Notes: a model not told the origin generated them from the letters alone. Positions 1 through 8,409 are shown, numbered from the stretch's first letter. The stretch is DNA of 16,353 nucleotides from Euzebyaceae bacterium (GCA_013696915.1 JACCXR010000204.1:1-16353); one strand, 5' to 3'. A program made the numbers and translations.

Positions 1-1166
1 TCTGCGCCGTCCCCGGAATCCGGGCCGCCGGCGTCACCGCGGGGCTTAAGCCGAGCGGACGGCCGGACGTCGCCCTCGTCGCCGCGGAGACGACCGTCGC
101 CGCGGCCGCCGTGCAGACCCGCAACCAGGTGAAGGCGGCGCCCGTGCAGGTGACCGCCCGCCACGTCGCCGACGGCCGCGCCAGGGCGGTCCTGCTCAAC
201 GCCGGCAGCGCCAACGTGTGCACCGGTCCGGACGGGGTGGCCCTCGCCGAGGAGTCCGCCGCGGTCGCGGCCGCCGCGCTCGGCTGCGACGCCGCGGACG
301 TCCTCGTGTGCTCGACCGGCGTGATCGGGGTGGCGCTCGACCGCGAGCCGTTCCTCGCGGGCATCGGCCGCGCCGCGGAGGCGCTGTCGCCCACGGGCGG
401 GACCGACGCCGCCACGGCCGTCATGACCACGGACACCGTCCCCAAGGAGGCCGCCGTCCGCGTGGTCGACGCCGCGGACGGTTCCTGCCTGGTCGGCGGG
501 ATGGCGAAGGGGTCGGGCATGATCGCCCCCGAGCTGGCGACGATGCTGTGCGTCCTCACGACGGACGCCCCGATCGGCGGCCACGTCCTGCGCGCCACGC
601 TGGCCGACGTGGTGGCGCGCACGTTCGGGCGCATCTCGGTCGACGGGTGCATGTCGACGAACGACGCGGTCGTGATCCTCGCCACGGGCACCGCAGAGCG
701 CCCACCCACGATCGCGGCCTTCACCGACGGCCTCACCGCCGTCTGCGCGCGGCTCGCCGAGGCGCTGGTCCGGGACGGCGAGGGGGCCGCCAAGCTCCTG
801 CGCATACGCGTGACGGGCGCGAAGTCCGAAGCCGACGCGGTCGGCGTCGGTCGCGCCGTCGCCGGGAGCGCGCTCGTGCGGACGGCGGTCGCCGGCGGCG
901 ACCCCAACTGGGGCCGGGTGCTGGCCGCGGTGGGCGCCGGGCCGGTCACGATCGACCCGCACCGCATCGCCGTCGCCTTCGCCGGGGTCACCGTGTGCCG
1001 GTTCGGTGTCGCCACCGCCTACGACCCCGGCCAGGCCGCGATGGCGCTGCGGGGCAGGGACGTCACGCTCACCGTCGACCTCGGCGTCGGCTCCGGCGAG
1101 GCGACCTTCCTCACCTGCGACCTCACGCACGACTACGTGACCATCAACGCGGAGTACACGACGTGA
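1..1166 (+). CDS. argJ: Glutamate N-acetyltransferase / ornithine acetyltransferase ArgJ, 5' end missing
   Basis: ArgJ transfers the acetyl group of N-acetylornithine to glutamate, closing the acetyl cycle of arginine synthesis in the cytoplasm. The reading frame is open from base 3 and already reads ArgJ-like (AAGVTAGLKPSGRPDVAL), so the true start lies off the left edge; the GTG at 111 is internal. Visible family motifs are TRNQVKAAPV, the oxyanion-hole segment CSTGVIG, and KGSGMIAPELATML. In this family the precursor cuts itself between the Ala and Thr of ATML, and the Thr (codon 540-542) becomes the nucleophile of the beta chain; that Thr is present. The C terminus HDYVTINAEYTT is a normal ArgJ ending, so only the N terminus is lacking. 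The TGA stop overlaps the GTG start of argB. A preceding argC is likely but not visible. Confidence 0.97.
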   Translation, partial: CAVPGIRAAGVTAGLKPSGRPDVALVAAETTVAAAAVQTRNQVKAAPVQVTARHVADGRARAVLLNAGSANVCTGPDGVALAEESAAVAAAALGCDAADVLVCSTGVIGVALDREPFLAGIGRAAEALSPTGGTDAATAVMTTDTVPKEAAVRVVDAADGSCLVGGMAKGSGMIAPELATMLCVLTTDAPIGGHVLRATLADVVARTFGRISVDGCMSTNDAVVILATGTAERPPTIAAFTDGLTAVCARLAEALVRDGEGAAKLLRIRVTGAKSEADAVGVGRAVAGSALVRTAVAGGDPNWGRVLAAVGAGPVTIDPHRIAVAFAGVTVCRFGVATAYDPGQAAMALRGRDVTLTVDLGVGSGEATFLTCDLTHDYVTINAEYTT

Positions 1167-2146
1167 CCGCCGTCGAGCCGCTCGACCTCACCGACCGGAC
1201 GCGGGCGGCGCAGGCGAAGGCCCGCATCCTGCGCGAGGCCCTCCCGTGGATCACCCGCTGGGCGGGCCGGACCCTGGTGGTCAAGTACGGCGGCAGCGCG
1301 AACGCGGGCGACACGCTGACGGCCGCGTTCGCCGCGGACGTCGCGCTCCTCCACAGCGTCGGCCTGCGGGTCGTCGTCGTGCACGGCGGCGGGCCGCAGA
1401 TCTCGGCCCTCGCGGAACGCCTGGGCCTGCCCGCGCGCTTCATCCAGGGGCGGCGGGTCACCGACAGCGAGACGCTGGCGGTCGTGAAGATGATCCTCCT
1501 CGGTCAGATCAACCCGCAGCTCGTCGGGATGGTCACCGACGCCGGCGCCCCGGCCGTCGGCGTCGCCGGGACCGACGCCGGCCTGGTCCTCGCCCGCCCC
1601 TGCGATCCGGCGCTCGGGCTCGTCGGCGACGTCGCCGCGGTCGACCCGCGGGTGCTCTCCACGCTGCTGGACGACGGCGCGGTGCCGATCGTCGCGACGG
1701 TCGCCAGGGGAGTCGACGGCGGCGAGTACAACGTCAACGCCGACGCCGTCGCCGGCGCGGTCGCCGTCGCGCTGGGGGCCGACAAGCTCATCCAGCTGAC
1801 GAACGTCCCCGGCCTCTACACCGACTTCGGCACGGCGGACTCCGCCCTCGTCAGCGAGATCGGCGTCGACCGGCTCCGCGGCATGCTCGCCGCCGGCGAG
1901 CTCGCGACCGGCATGGTGCCGAAGGTCCGGAGCATCGTCGAGGCGCTCGACGGCGGCGTGGGGCAGGCCCACCTGCTCGACGGTCGCGTCGAGCACGCCC
2001 TGCTGCTGGAGATCTTCACCGACGAGGGCATCGGCACGATGGTGACCGGACAGCAATCCCATGACGGTCGCTGCGCGACCGCCACGAGCGAGGTCGCGAG
2101 AATCGCCTCGGACGAGCCTCGGCGATTCACGGATCAGACCCCGTGA
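1163..2146 (+). CDS. argB: Acetylglutamate kinase ArgB with an unusual C-terminal tail
   Basis: ArgB phosphorylates N-acetylglutamate with ATP, the second step of arginine synthesis. The GTG start at 1163 forms a GTGA overlap with argJ and gives 327 residues. Motifs: KYGGSAN (41-47), HGGGPQI (74-80), the NVNADAVAGAVAVALGADK region (190-208) and GMVPK with Lys254. Residues 12-32 form the extra N-terminal helix found in hexameric, arginine-inhibited kinases, and the C-terminal EHALLLEIFTDEGIGTM (277-293) also fits the arginine-sensitive class, so feedback inhibition by arginine is inferred. The conserved protein ends near residue 294. The last 33 residues (from TGQQSHDGR) have no counterpart that I recall and are encoded by DNA full of perfect inverted repeats (2065-2128). 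Family members are usually about 290-300 residues. The stop overlaps the argD start (GTGA). Confidence 0.97.
   Translation: MTAVEPLDLTDRTRAAQAKARILREALPWITRWAGRTLVVKYGGSANAGDTLTAAFAADVALLHSVGLRVVVVHGGGPQISALAERLGLPARFIQGRRVTDSETLAVVKMILLGQINPQLVGMVTDAGAPAVGVAGTDAGLVLARPCDPALGLVGDVAAVDPRVLSTLLDDGAVPIVATVARGVDGGEYNVNADAVAGAVAVALGADKLIQLTNVPGLYTDFGTADSALVSEIGVDRLRGMLAAGELATGMVPKVRSIVEALDGGVGQAHLLDGRVEHALLLEIFTDEGIGTMVTGQQSHDGRCATATSEVARIASDEPRRFTDQTP
2065..2128 (+). promoter_or_regulatory. Cluster of perfect hairpins at the argB-argD junction
   Basis: Three perfect inverted repeats lie in 64 bases. CGGTCGC (2065-2071) pairs with GCGACCG (2075-2081) over a 3-base loop. CGCGACC (2074-2080) can instead pair with GGTCGCG (2092-2098) over an 11-base loop; it shares bases with the first hairpin, so the two exclude each other. 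GAATCGCC (2100-2107) pairs with GGCGATTC (2121-2128) over a 13-base loop, 14 bases before the argD GTG. The cluster falls entirely in the non-conserved tail of ArgB. A regulatory RNA element or an inserted palindromic element are both possible. No T-run follows, so a simple terminator is unlikely. The function is inferred, but the repeats themselves are plain in the sequence. Confidence 0.55.
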
Positions 2147-3363
2147 TCGCCCCCGACCTTGCCGCCAGGGAGGCCGCCGCCCTCATGGGGACCTACCGGC
2201 GGCAGCCCGTCGAGTTCGTCTCGGGACAGGGGCCCTGGCTCGTCGACGCCGGAGGGCGGCGCTACCTCGACTTCGTGTCCGGGCTGTCGGTGACGTCGCT
2301 GGGGCACGCGCACCCGGCGGTCGCCGACGCCGTCGCGGCCCAGGTCCGGACCCTCGTCCACACCTCGAACCTGTACTACACCAGGCCGCAGGTCGAGCTC
2401 GCCGAGCGGCTGAAGGCCACGCTCGGCTGGGACGACGGGCTCGCGTTCTTCTGCAACTCCGGCGCCGAGGCCAACGAGGCGGCCATCAAGCTGGCCCGCC
2501 GCCACGGCAAGCTCCGCGACCCCGGGAAGGTCGGCGTCGTGGCCCTGGAGGGCGGCTTCCACGGACGCACCCTCGGCGCGCTGCTCGCCACCGGCAGTCC
2601 CGACAAGCACGCGCCGTTCGAGCCGCTCGGGACGTGGATGACCCACGTGCCCCACGACGACCCCGACGCGCTGACCGCGGCCGTCGACGAGGGCACCTGC
2701 GCCGTGTGGGTCGAGATCGTCCAGGGCGAGGGCGGCGTCCGCCCCGTCGGAGAGGAGGTCCTGCGCGCCGCGCGCGACGCCTGCGACCGCGTCGGCGCAC
2801 TGCTCGTCGCCGACGAGGTGCAGACCGGCCTCGGGCGGCTCGGCGCCTGGTACGGCTGGCAGACCAGCGCCGTCGAGCCGGACGTCGTCTGCCTGGCGAA
2901 GGCGCTCGCGAACGGCCTCCCGGCCGGGGCGATCGTCGCCCGCGGTGAAGCGTCGACGGCGTTCGGGCCGGGCGACCATGCGACGACGTTCGGCGGCGGC
3001 CCGGTCGTGTGCGCGGCGGCGCTCGCGGTCCTCGACGTGATCGAGCGGGAAGGGCTCGTCGACCGCGCCCGCCGGCTCGGGGGGGTCCTCACCGACCGGC
3101 TGGAGCAGTTCGTCGGCGCCTTCGACCTGGCCGCCGGGGTGCGCGGCCGCGGCCTGCTCCAGGCGCTGGTCCTGGATCGACCGGCGGCGGCGGACGTCGT
3201 CCGCCACGCCCTCGCCGAGGGCCTGGTCGTCAACGACGTCGCGCCCGACGCCGTCCGTCTGGCGCCGGCCCTCGTCATCGGTGAGGCTGACATCGACGAC
3301 ATGGCCGCGCGCCTCGCGCGGGCCCTCGCGGCGGCCGCCTCGCCGGCGCGCGGACGAACCTGA
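2143..3363 (+). CDS. argD: Acetylornithine aminotransferase ArgD
   Basis: This class III, fold type I pyridoxal-phosphate aminotransferase makes N-acetylornithine from N-acetylglutamate semialdehyde using glutamate as amino donor. The 406-residue length is normal. Motifs: NSGAEANEAAIKLAR (cofactor phosphate and dimer region), ADEVQTGLGRLG with Asp224, which should hold the pyridine nitrogen, and CLAKALANGLPAGA with Lys253 as the Schiff-base lysine. The GTG start at 2143 overlaps the argB stop (GTGA). No clear Shine-Dalgarno sequence is visible; instead a perfect 8-bp hairpin ends 14 bases upstream, so translation may depend on coupling to argB. Related enzymes also act on succinyl-diaminopimelate or GABA, but the operon context makes ArgD by far the best call. 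Confidence 0.96.
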   Translation: MIAPDLAAREAAALMGTYRRQPVEFVSGQGPWLVDAGGRRYLDFVSGLSVTSLGHAHPAVADAVAAQVRTLVHTSNLYYTRPQVELAERLKATLGWDDGLAFFCNSGAEANEAAIKLARRHGKLRDPGKVGVVALEGGFHGRTLGALLATGSPDKHAPFEPLGTWMTHVPHDDPDALTAAVDEGTCAVWVEIVQGEGGVRPVGEEVLRAARDACDRVGALLVADEVQTGLGRLGAWYGWQTSAVEPDVVCLAKALANGLPAGAIVARGEASTAFGPGDHATTFGGGPVVCAAALAVLDVIEREGLVDRARRLGGVLTDRLEQFVGAFDLAAGVRGRGLLQALVLDRPAAADVVRHALAEGLVVNDVAPDAVRLAPALVIGEADIDDMAARLARALAAAASPARGRT

Positions 3364-3368
3364 AGGAG
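3363..3368 (+). promoter_or_regulatory. Ribosome binding site deciding the argF start
   Basis: AAGGAG lies 5 bases before the GTG at 3374 and begins inside the argD stop codon. It supports the 3374 start over the longer frame opening at 3281, which would overlap argD and add about 30 non-conserved residues. Confidence 0.7.
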
Positions 3369-3373
3369 CCCTG

Positions 3374-4288
3374 GTGGAGAAGCGGGACTATCTGACCGTC
3401 GATGCGCTCGGCATCCCCGAGCTCGCGAAGGTGCTCGACCTCGCCGACGAGCTCAAGGCGGACCGGCGCCCGCGCGACGACCTCGCGGGGCTGTCGATCG
3501 GCATGATCTTCGAGAAGCCGTCGACCCGGACCCGCATCTCCTTCGAGGTGGGGATCGTCGAGCTGGGCGCCCACGCCGTCGTCCTCAGCGCGGGTGAGCT
3601 CCAGCTCGGCCGCGGCGAGACCATCGAGGACACCGCGCGGGTGCTGTCGGGCTACCTCCACGCGATCGTGGTGCGCACGTTCGCGCAGTCGCGGCTCTCC
3701 ACGCTCGCCGCGGCCGGCTCGATCCCGGTCGTGAACGCCCTGAGCGACTTCGAGCACCCGTGCCAGGTGCTCGCCGACCTCCAGACGATCCGCGAGCGCA
3801 AAGGCCGGCTGGCGGGACTGAAGCTCGCCTACCTCGGCGACGGCAACAACGTCGCGCACTCGCTGCTGCGCGCCGGCGCGATGGCCGGGATGCACGTCGC
3901 GGTCGGATGCCCGCCGGGCTACGACCCCATCCAGCAGGTCGTCGAGGCCGCCCGCGCGGTCGCCGCCGGGACCGGCGGGACCGTCACCGTCACCGCGGAC
4001 CCGCTCGCCGCCGCGAAGGACGCCGACGTCGTCTACACCGACGTGTGGGCCTCGATGGGGCAGGAGGACGAGCACGACGCCCGGCTGCTGCTGTTCCGTC
4101 CGTTCCAGGTGAACGCCCAGGTCATGGAGGCGGCGCGCCCCGACGCGATCGCGATGCACTGCCTGCCTGCCCACCGCGGCGAGGAGATCTCGGCCGACGT
4201 GATCGACGGCCGGTCGAGCGTCGTGTGGACCCAGGCCGAGAACCGGCTGCACTCCCAGAAGGCCCTCCTGCTGACCCTCCTGGCGTAG
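3374..4288 (+). CDS. argF: Ornithine carbamoyltransferase ArgF
   Basis: ArgF joins carbamoyl phosphate to ornithine to give citrulline. From the GTG at 3374 the protein has 304 residues, normal for the family. The carbamoyl-phosphate site STRTR is at 50-54, the HPCQ motif at 128-131 and the ornithine-loop motif HCLPAHRG begins at His262 with Cys263. LGDGNNVAHSLL marks the start of the second domain. An anabolic role follows from the position between argD and argR in a biosynthetic operon; there is no arcA or arcC nearby that would suggest the deiminase pathway. The gene ends 11 bases before argR. Confidence 0.97.
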   Translation: MEKRDYLTVDALGIPELAKVLDLADELKADRRPRDDLAGLSIGMIFEKPSTRTRISFEVGIVELGAHAVVLSAGELQLGRGETIEDTARVLSGYLHAIVVRTFAQSRLSTLAAAGSIPVVNALSDFEHPCQVLADLQTIRERKGRLAGLKLAYLGDGNNVAHSLLRAGAMAGMHVAVGCPPGYDPIQQVVEAARAVAAGTGGTVTVTADPLAAAKDADVVYTDVWASMGQEDEHDARLLLFRPFQVNAQVMEAARPDAIAMHCLPAHRGEEISADVIDGRSSVVWTQAENRLHSQKALLLTLLA

Positions 4289-4299
4289 GCCCGCCGCGG

Positions 4300-4749
4300 A
4301 TGACGCTCACGAGGCAGCGCCGCCGGGAGCTCCTGCGCGAGCTCGTCGCCCGCTACGCGGTGGGCTCGCAGTCCGAGCTCGTGGCCCTGCTCACCGACCA
4401 CGGCGTCGAGGCGACCCAGGCGACGGTCAGCCGTGACCTCGACGACCTCGGGATCGCGAAGCTCCGCGGCGCGGACGGCCGGGTGGCCTACGCACTGCCG
4501 GAGCCCGGCGGCCTCGCCCAGCGCCTCCGCCAGTTCGTGCTGACGATCGACGCGAGCGGCAACCTCGCCGTCCTGCGCACGCCGCCCGGCGGCGCCGCCA
4601 CCGTGGCGAGCGCGATCGACGGGGCAGCGGTCGCCGGGATCCTCGCCACCGTCCAGGGCGACGACACCATCATCGTCGTCGCCGCGGAGGGCACGTCGGG
4701 CCGTGCCGTCGCCGACCGCCTGCTCGCCATCAAGGAGAACCGCCCGTGA
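4300..4749 (+). CDS. argR: Arginine repressor ArgR
   Basis: ArgR is the hexameric arginine-sensing transcription factor that represses arg genes when arginine is high. The protein has 149 residues from ATG 4300. Residues 1-65 form the winged helix-turn-helix; SQSELVALL and TQATVSRDLDDLG (39-51) carry the recognition helix. The C-terminal oligomerisation and arginine-binding domain contains GDDTIIVVAA, with the family aspartate pair at 121-122. The gene sits inside the operon it is expected to control, as in mycobacteria and relatives, so autoregulation is likely. I found no convincing ARG box within the window; the operator should lie upstream of the first gene, off the left edge. No strong ribosome site precedes the ATG, and the stop overlaps the argG start. 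Confidence 0.95.
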   Translation: MTLTRQRRRELLRELVARYAVGSQSELVALLTDHGVEATQATVSRDLDDLGIAKLRGADGRVAYALPEPGGLAQRLRQFVLTIDASGNLAVLRTPPGGAATVASAIDGAAVAGILATVQGDDTIIVVAAEGTSGRAVADRLLAIKENRP

Positions 4750-5963
4750 CCGCACCGCGCCTCGTCCTCGCCTACTCGGGCGGTCTTGACACGTCCGTCG
4801 CCATCCGATGGCTCGCAGAGCAGAAGGGCTACGAGGTCGTCGCCTGCGCGATCGACGTCGGCCAGGTCGGCGCCGACGGCGGCGCCGAGGAGATGGAGCG
4901 GGTCCGCCGGCGGGCGCTCGACTGCGGCGCCGTCGACGCGGTCGTCGTCGACGCCCGCAACGAGTTCGCCGACGACTTCGTCGGCCCCGCGATCGCCGCG
5001 AACACCCTCTACATGGGCAAGTACCCGCTGGTCTCGGCGCTGTCGCGCCCGCTGATCACCCGTCACCTCGTCCGCGTCGCCCGCGAGACCGGCGCGGCCG
5101 CCATCGGCCACGGCTGCACCGGCAAGGGCAACGACCAGGTCCGGTTCGAGGTGACCGCCATGGCGATCGCGCCGGACATCGTCGTCGAGGCGCCGATCCG
5201 CGAGTGGGGCCTGTCCCGCGACGCCGCCATCGTGTGGGCGCAGGAGCGCGACATCCCCGTCCAGGTGAAAACCCACTCGCCCTACTCGATCGACGAGAAC
5301 CTGTGGGGCAGGACCGCCGAGTGCGGGATCCTCGAGGACCCGTGGGAGTCGCCGCCGGAGGAGGTGTTCGCCCGCTCCGTCGCGCTGGCCGACGCGCCGG
5401 ACGAGCCGGAGGAGCTGACCCTGACGTTCGCCGACGGGCTCCCGGTCGCCGTCGACGGCAAGGAGCTCGACCTCGCCCGCCTGATCGCCGAGGTCGACCG
5501 CCGCGCCGGCGCACACGGCGTCGGCCGCATCGACATGGTCGAGGACCGGCTGGTCGGCATCAAGAGCCGCGAGATCTACGAGTGTCCCGGCGCCCTGACG
5601 ATCCTGACCGCCCACCGCGACCTCGAGGACCTGTGCCTCGAGCAGGAGCTGGCGCAGGAGAAGCGCGGGCTCGAGGGCCGCTACGCCCAGCTGGTCTACA
5701 ACGGCCTGTGGTTCTCACCCCTCAAGAAGGCGCTCGACGCCTTCGTCGCCGTGTCCCAGCGCTACGTCTCCGGGGAGGTCCGCATGGGTCTGTACAAGGG
5801 CAGCGCCTGGGTCGCCGGCCGGCGCAGTCCGATCGGCCTCTACGATCACGACCTCGCCACGTACGACGCCTCGGACCGCTTCGACCACACCCAGGCGGAG
5901 GGGTTCGTGCGCCTGTGGGGGCTGCCGACCAAGGTGTGGGCGCGCCGGCAGGGCTCGCTGTGA
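4746..5963 (+). CDS. argG: Argininosuccinate synthase ArgG
   Basis: ArgG joins citrulline and aspartate at the cost of ATP cleaved to AMP and pyrophosphate, through a citrullyl-adenylate. The GTG at 4746 forms a GTGA overlap with argR and gives 405 residues, normal for the family. The N-type ATP pyrophosphatase loop AYSGGLDTS spans 9-17. GHGCTGKGNDQVRFE (121-135) and SIDENLWGRTAECGILEDPW (181-200) are substrate-binding signatures. The C-terminal helix involved in tetramer formation appears intact. The protein ends seven bases before the start of the S66 peptidase gene. Confidence 0.97.
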   Translation: MTAPRLVLAYSGGLDTSVAIRWLAEQKGYEVVACAIDVGQVGADGGAEEMERVRRRALDCGAVDAVVVDARNEFADDFVGPAIAANTLYMGKYPLVSALSRPLITRHLVRVARETGAAAIGHGCTGKGNDQVRFEVTAMAIAPDIVVEAPIREWGLSRDAAIVWAQERDIPVQVKTHSPYSIDENLWGRTAECGILEDPWESPPEEVFARSVALADAPDEPEELTLTFADGLPVAVDGKELDLARLIAEVDRRAGAHGVGRIDMVEDRLVGIKSREIYECPGALTILTAHRDLEDLCLEQELAQEKRGLEGRYAQLVYNGLWFSPLKKALDAFVAVSQRYVSGEVRMGLYKGSAWVAGRRSPIGLYDHDLATYDASDRFDHTQAEGFVRLWGLPTKVWARRQGSL

Positions 5964-5970
5964 CCGGCCG

Positions 5971-6963
5971 GTGAGCCCCTCGACGCCGGTCGTGCCCCCG
6001 AAGCTTCGGGCCGGGGCGCGGGTGCGGGTGGTGGCGCCTTCGCAGTCGATGGGGGCCATCCCGATGCCGTGGCGGACGATCGCCGACGAGCGGATGGACG
6101 AGCTCGGGCTCGAGGTCTCGTTCGGCGAGCACGCCGGCGAGAGGGACGCGTTCGACTCCTCGAGCGTCGCGTCGCGGCTGGCGGACCTGCATGCCGCGTT
6201 CGCCGACCCGGAGGTCGACGGGATCCTGACGTTCATCGGTGGGTTCAACGCCAACCAGCTGCTCGCCGGGCTGGACCTCGCCCTCGTCGCCGCCAACCCG
6301 AAGCCGTTCTGCGGCTACAGCGACATCACGGTCCTGTCGCACGCGATTCTCACGGGCGCCGGCGTCGTGACGTACTCGGGGCCGCACTGGTCGACCTTCG
6401 GGATGCGCGACCACTTCGAGGACACCCTCGCCTGGTTCCGCGCCTGTCTGTTCGACGACGCGCCCGTGACCCTCCGCCCCGCGGCGGCGTGGACCGACGA
6501 CGCCTGGTTCGCCGACCCGGACGCGCGCGACCCCCAGCCCGGCGGATGGTGGGTGCTCCAGCCGGGCGCTGCCGACGGGCACCTCCTCGGCGGCAACCTC
6601 TCCACCCTCAACCTGCTCGGGGGAACGCGCTGGTGGCCCTCCCTGGACGGCGCCGTCGTCGTGGTCGAGGACGACTTCGAAAGCCACGTCCACGACTTCG
6701 CGAGGAACCTGCAATCGCTGTTTCACCAGCCCGGCGCCGACGGCATCCGCGGGCTCGTCATCGGCCGGTTCCAGACGGCGAGCGGCGTGACGCGCGGGCT
6801 GCTCACCGAACTCGTCGAGCGGACGCCGCAGCTGGCCGGCGTTCCCGTCGTCGCGAACACCGACGTCGGGCACACGAACCCGCTCTTCACGTTCCCCGTC
6901 GGCGGCCGGGCGCGGCTGCTGGCCGACCCGTCCGATCCGCGACTCGTCCTCACCCGCCACTGA
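5971..6963 (+). CDS. S66-family serine carboxypeptidase (LdcA/MccF-like)
   Basis: This 330-residue protein belongs to peptidase family S66, which includes LD-carboxypeptidases that trim murein tetrapeptides and MccF enzymes that inactivate peptidyl-adenylate toxins. The N terminus KLRAGARVRVVAPSQS is the usual family opening. The Ser-Glu-His triad can be placed: Ser117 in GYSDIT, Glu233 in VVVVEDDFES and His301 in NTDVGHTNP; GGNLSTLNLLGGT precedes the Glu. Length and motif spacing look closer to the MccF-like branch than to E. coli LdcA. There is no signal peptide, so it is probably cytoplasmic. It starts seven bases after argG (GTG, no clear ribosome site) and its TGA overlaps the argH ATG, so it is co-transcribed with the arg genes. 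A link to arginine synthesis is not established; the substrate is unknown. Confidence 0.88.
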   Translation: MSPSTPVVPPKLRAGARVRVVAPSQSMGAIPMPWRTIADERMDELGLEVSFGEHAGERDAFDSSSVASRLADLHAAFADPEVDGILTFIGGFNANQLLAGLDLALVAANPKPFCGYSDITVLSHAILTGAGVVTYSGPHWSTFGMRDHFEDTLAWFRACLFDDAPVTLRPAAAWTDDAWFADPDARDPQPGGWWVLQPGAADGHLLGGNLSTLNLLGGTRWWPSLDGAVVVVEDDFESHVHDFARNLQSLFHQPGADGIRGLVIGRFQTASGVTRGLLTELVERTPQLAGVPVVANTDVGHTNPLFTFPVGGRARLLADPSDPRLVLTRH

Positions 6964-8363
6964 TGACCGCCGAAGCGGGCCGGCTCTGGGGCGGGCGGTT
7001 CACCGAGGAGCCGGACGAGGCGGCGTGGCGACTCGGGCGGAGCGTGCACTTCGACGTCCGGCTGTGGCCGCACGACCTGGCGGGATCGCGCGCGCACGCC
7101 GACGAACTGCTCCGGATCGACGTGCTGTCGGACGATGACCACCGGGACATCGTCGGGGCGCTGGATGCGATCGGTGAGGAGTTCCGTTTCGGGACCTTCC
7201 GCTTCTCCGAGGGCGACGAGGACCTGCACGGGGCCATCGAGCGGCGTCTCGTCGAGCTGTGTGGAGCGGTGGGCGGGCGGCTCCGGGCCGGCCGGAGCCG
7301 CAACGACCAGATCTGCTCCGACCTGCGGCTGTACCTGCGCGACGCCGTCGGGGGGATCCTCGTCGGCGTCCGCGGGGTCCAGTCCGCGCTCGCCCAGAAG
7401 GCTGAGGCCGTCCTCGACTGGCTGGCGCCCGGGTACACGCACCTGCAGCGCGCCCAGCCGGTGGTCCTGGGACACCACCTCCTGGCCCACGCGTGGGCCC
7501 TGGACCGCGACGCCGGCCGGTTCGCCGACTGCCGATCCCGGCTCGACGTCTCGACGCTCGGCGCCGGCGCGCTCGCCGGGACGACGCTGCCCCTGGACCC
7601 GGCGGCCTACGCCGCCGCACTCGGGTTCGCCCGCGTCGCCGAGAACTCGATGGACGCCGTCGCCGACCGTGACTTCGCGGTCGAGTTCCTCGCCGCCGCC
7701 GCGCTGCTCGGCGTGCACCTGTCCCGGCTGGGCGAGGAGGTCGTGCTCTGGAGCTCCGCGGAGTTCGGGTGGGCGCGCGTGGGCGACGCCTTCTCGACCG
7801 GTTCGTCGATCATGCCGCAGAAGCGCAACCCCGACGTCGCCGAGCTCGTCCGCGGGAAGACCGGACGGCTCATCGGCGACCTCGTCTCGCTCCTCGTGAC
7901 GCTGAAGGGGCTGCCGCTGACGTACAACCGCGACCTGCAGGAGGACAAGGAACCCGTCTTCGACGCCGTCGACACCCTCGCGCTGGCGCTTCCCGCCATG
8001 GCCGGCACCGTCGCCTCGCTGGTGTTCGACCGCGACCGGCTCGCGGCGACGGCCGCCGGCGGCTTCGCCCTGGCCACCGACGTCGCCGAGGCGCTCGTCC
8101 GTGCGGGCGTCCCCTTCCGCACCGCGCACGAGCGGGTCGGTGCGCTCGTGTCCGACTGCGAGCGGGCAGGCGTCGAACTGGCCGCCGCGGCGCCCGACGT
8201 GCTGCGGGCGGCGCTGCCGGAGCTCGACGCCGGCGCGCTGCCCGGGCTCCTCGATCCCCAGTCGGCGGTGGCGCGCCGGGCCGCGACGCTCGGTCCCGAT
8301 CCGGCTCGCGTCCAGGCGCAGCTCGACCGCCTCCGCCGCCGTCTCGTACCCCGCGGGGGCTGA
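6963..8363 (+). CDS. argH: Argininosuccinate lyase ArgH
   Basis: ArgH splits argininosuccinate into arginine and fumarate, the last step. It belongs to the fumarase/aspartase superfamily. The ATG at 6963 overlaps the preceding stop as TGATG and gives 466 residues, normal for the family. The N-terminal LWGGRFTEEP is typical. Further motifs are GRSRNDQ, TLGAGALAGTTLP and the flexible catalytic-loop signature GSSIMPQKRNPD, whose serines are residues 281-282. This is the last gene of the operon; a GC hairpin without a T-run lies about 47 bases downstream. Confidence 0.97.
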   Translation: MTAEAGRLWGGRFTEEPDEAAWRLGRSVHFDVRLWPHDLAGSRAHADELLRIDVLSDDDHRDIVGALDAIGEEFRFGTFRFSEGDEDLHGAIERRLVELCGAVGGRLRAGRSRNDQICSDLRLYLRDAVGGILVGVRGVQSALAQKAEAVLDWLAPGYTHLQRAQPVVLGHHLLAHAWALDRDAGRFADCRSRLDVSTLGAGALAGTTLPLDPAAYAAALGFARVAENSMDAVADRDFAVEFLAAAALLGVHLSRLGEEVVLWSSAEFGWARVGDAFSTGSSIMPQKRNPDVAELVRGKTGRLIGDLVSLLVTLKGLPLTYNRDLQEDKEPVFDAVDTLALALPAMAGTVASLVFDRDRLAATAAGGFALATDVAEALVRAGVPFRTAHERVGALVSDCERAGVELAAAAPDVLRAALPELDAGALPGLLDPQSAVARRAATLGPDPARVQAQLDRLRRRLVPRGG

Positions 8364-8409
8364 CGGCGGCCGACCCGCGGGGACCGAGGCGTGGTCACGG
8401 AGCGTGAAA

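Noticed and set aside
218..1162. Open frame running ahead of argB in the argB frame
   Set aside because: It is Arg/Gly/Pro-rich and overlaps argJ throughout; argB begins at GTG 1163, where the conserved kinase sequence starts.
2100..2128. GAATCGCC...GGCGATTC as an ArgR operator
   Set aside because: ARG boxes are 18-bp imperfect palindromes with a TGAAT...ATTCA core and an AT-rich centre; here the arms are 13 bases apart with a GC-rich loop.
5960..5974. Four-codon frame GTG ACC GGC CGG TGA linking argG to the S66 gene
   Set aside because: It overlaps both neighbours neatly, but such a short frame is expected by chance in GC-rich sequence and has no ribosome site.
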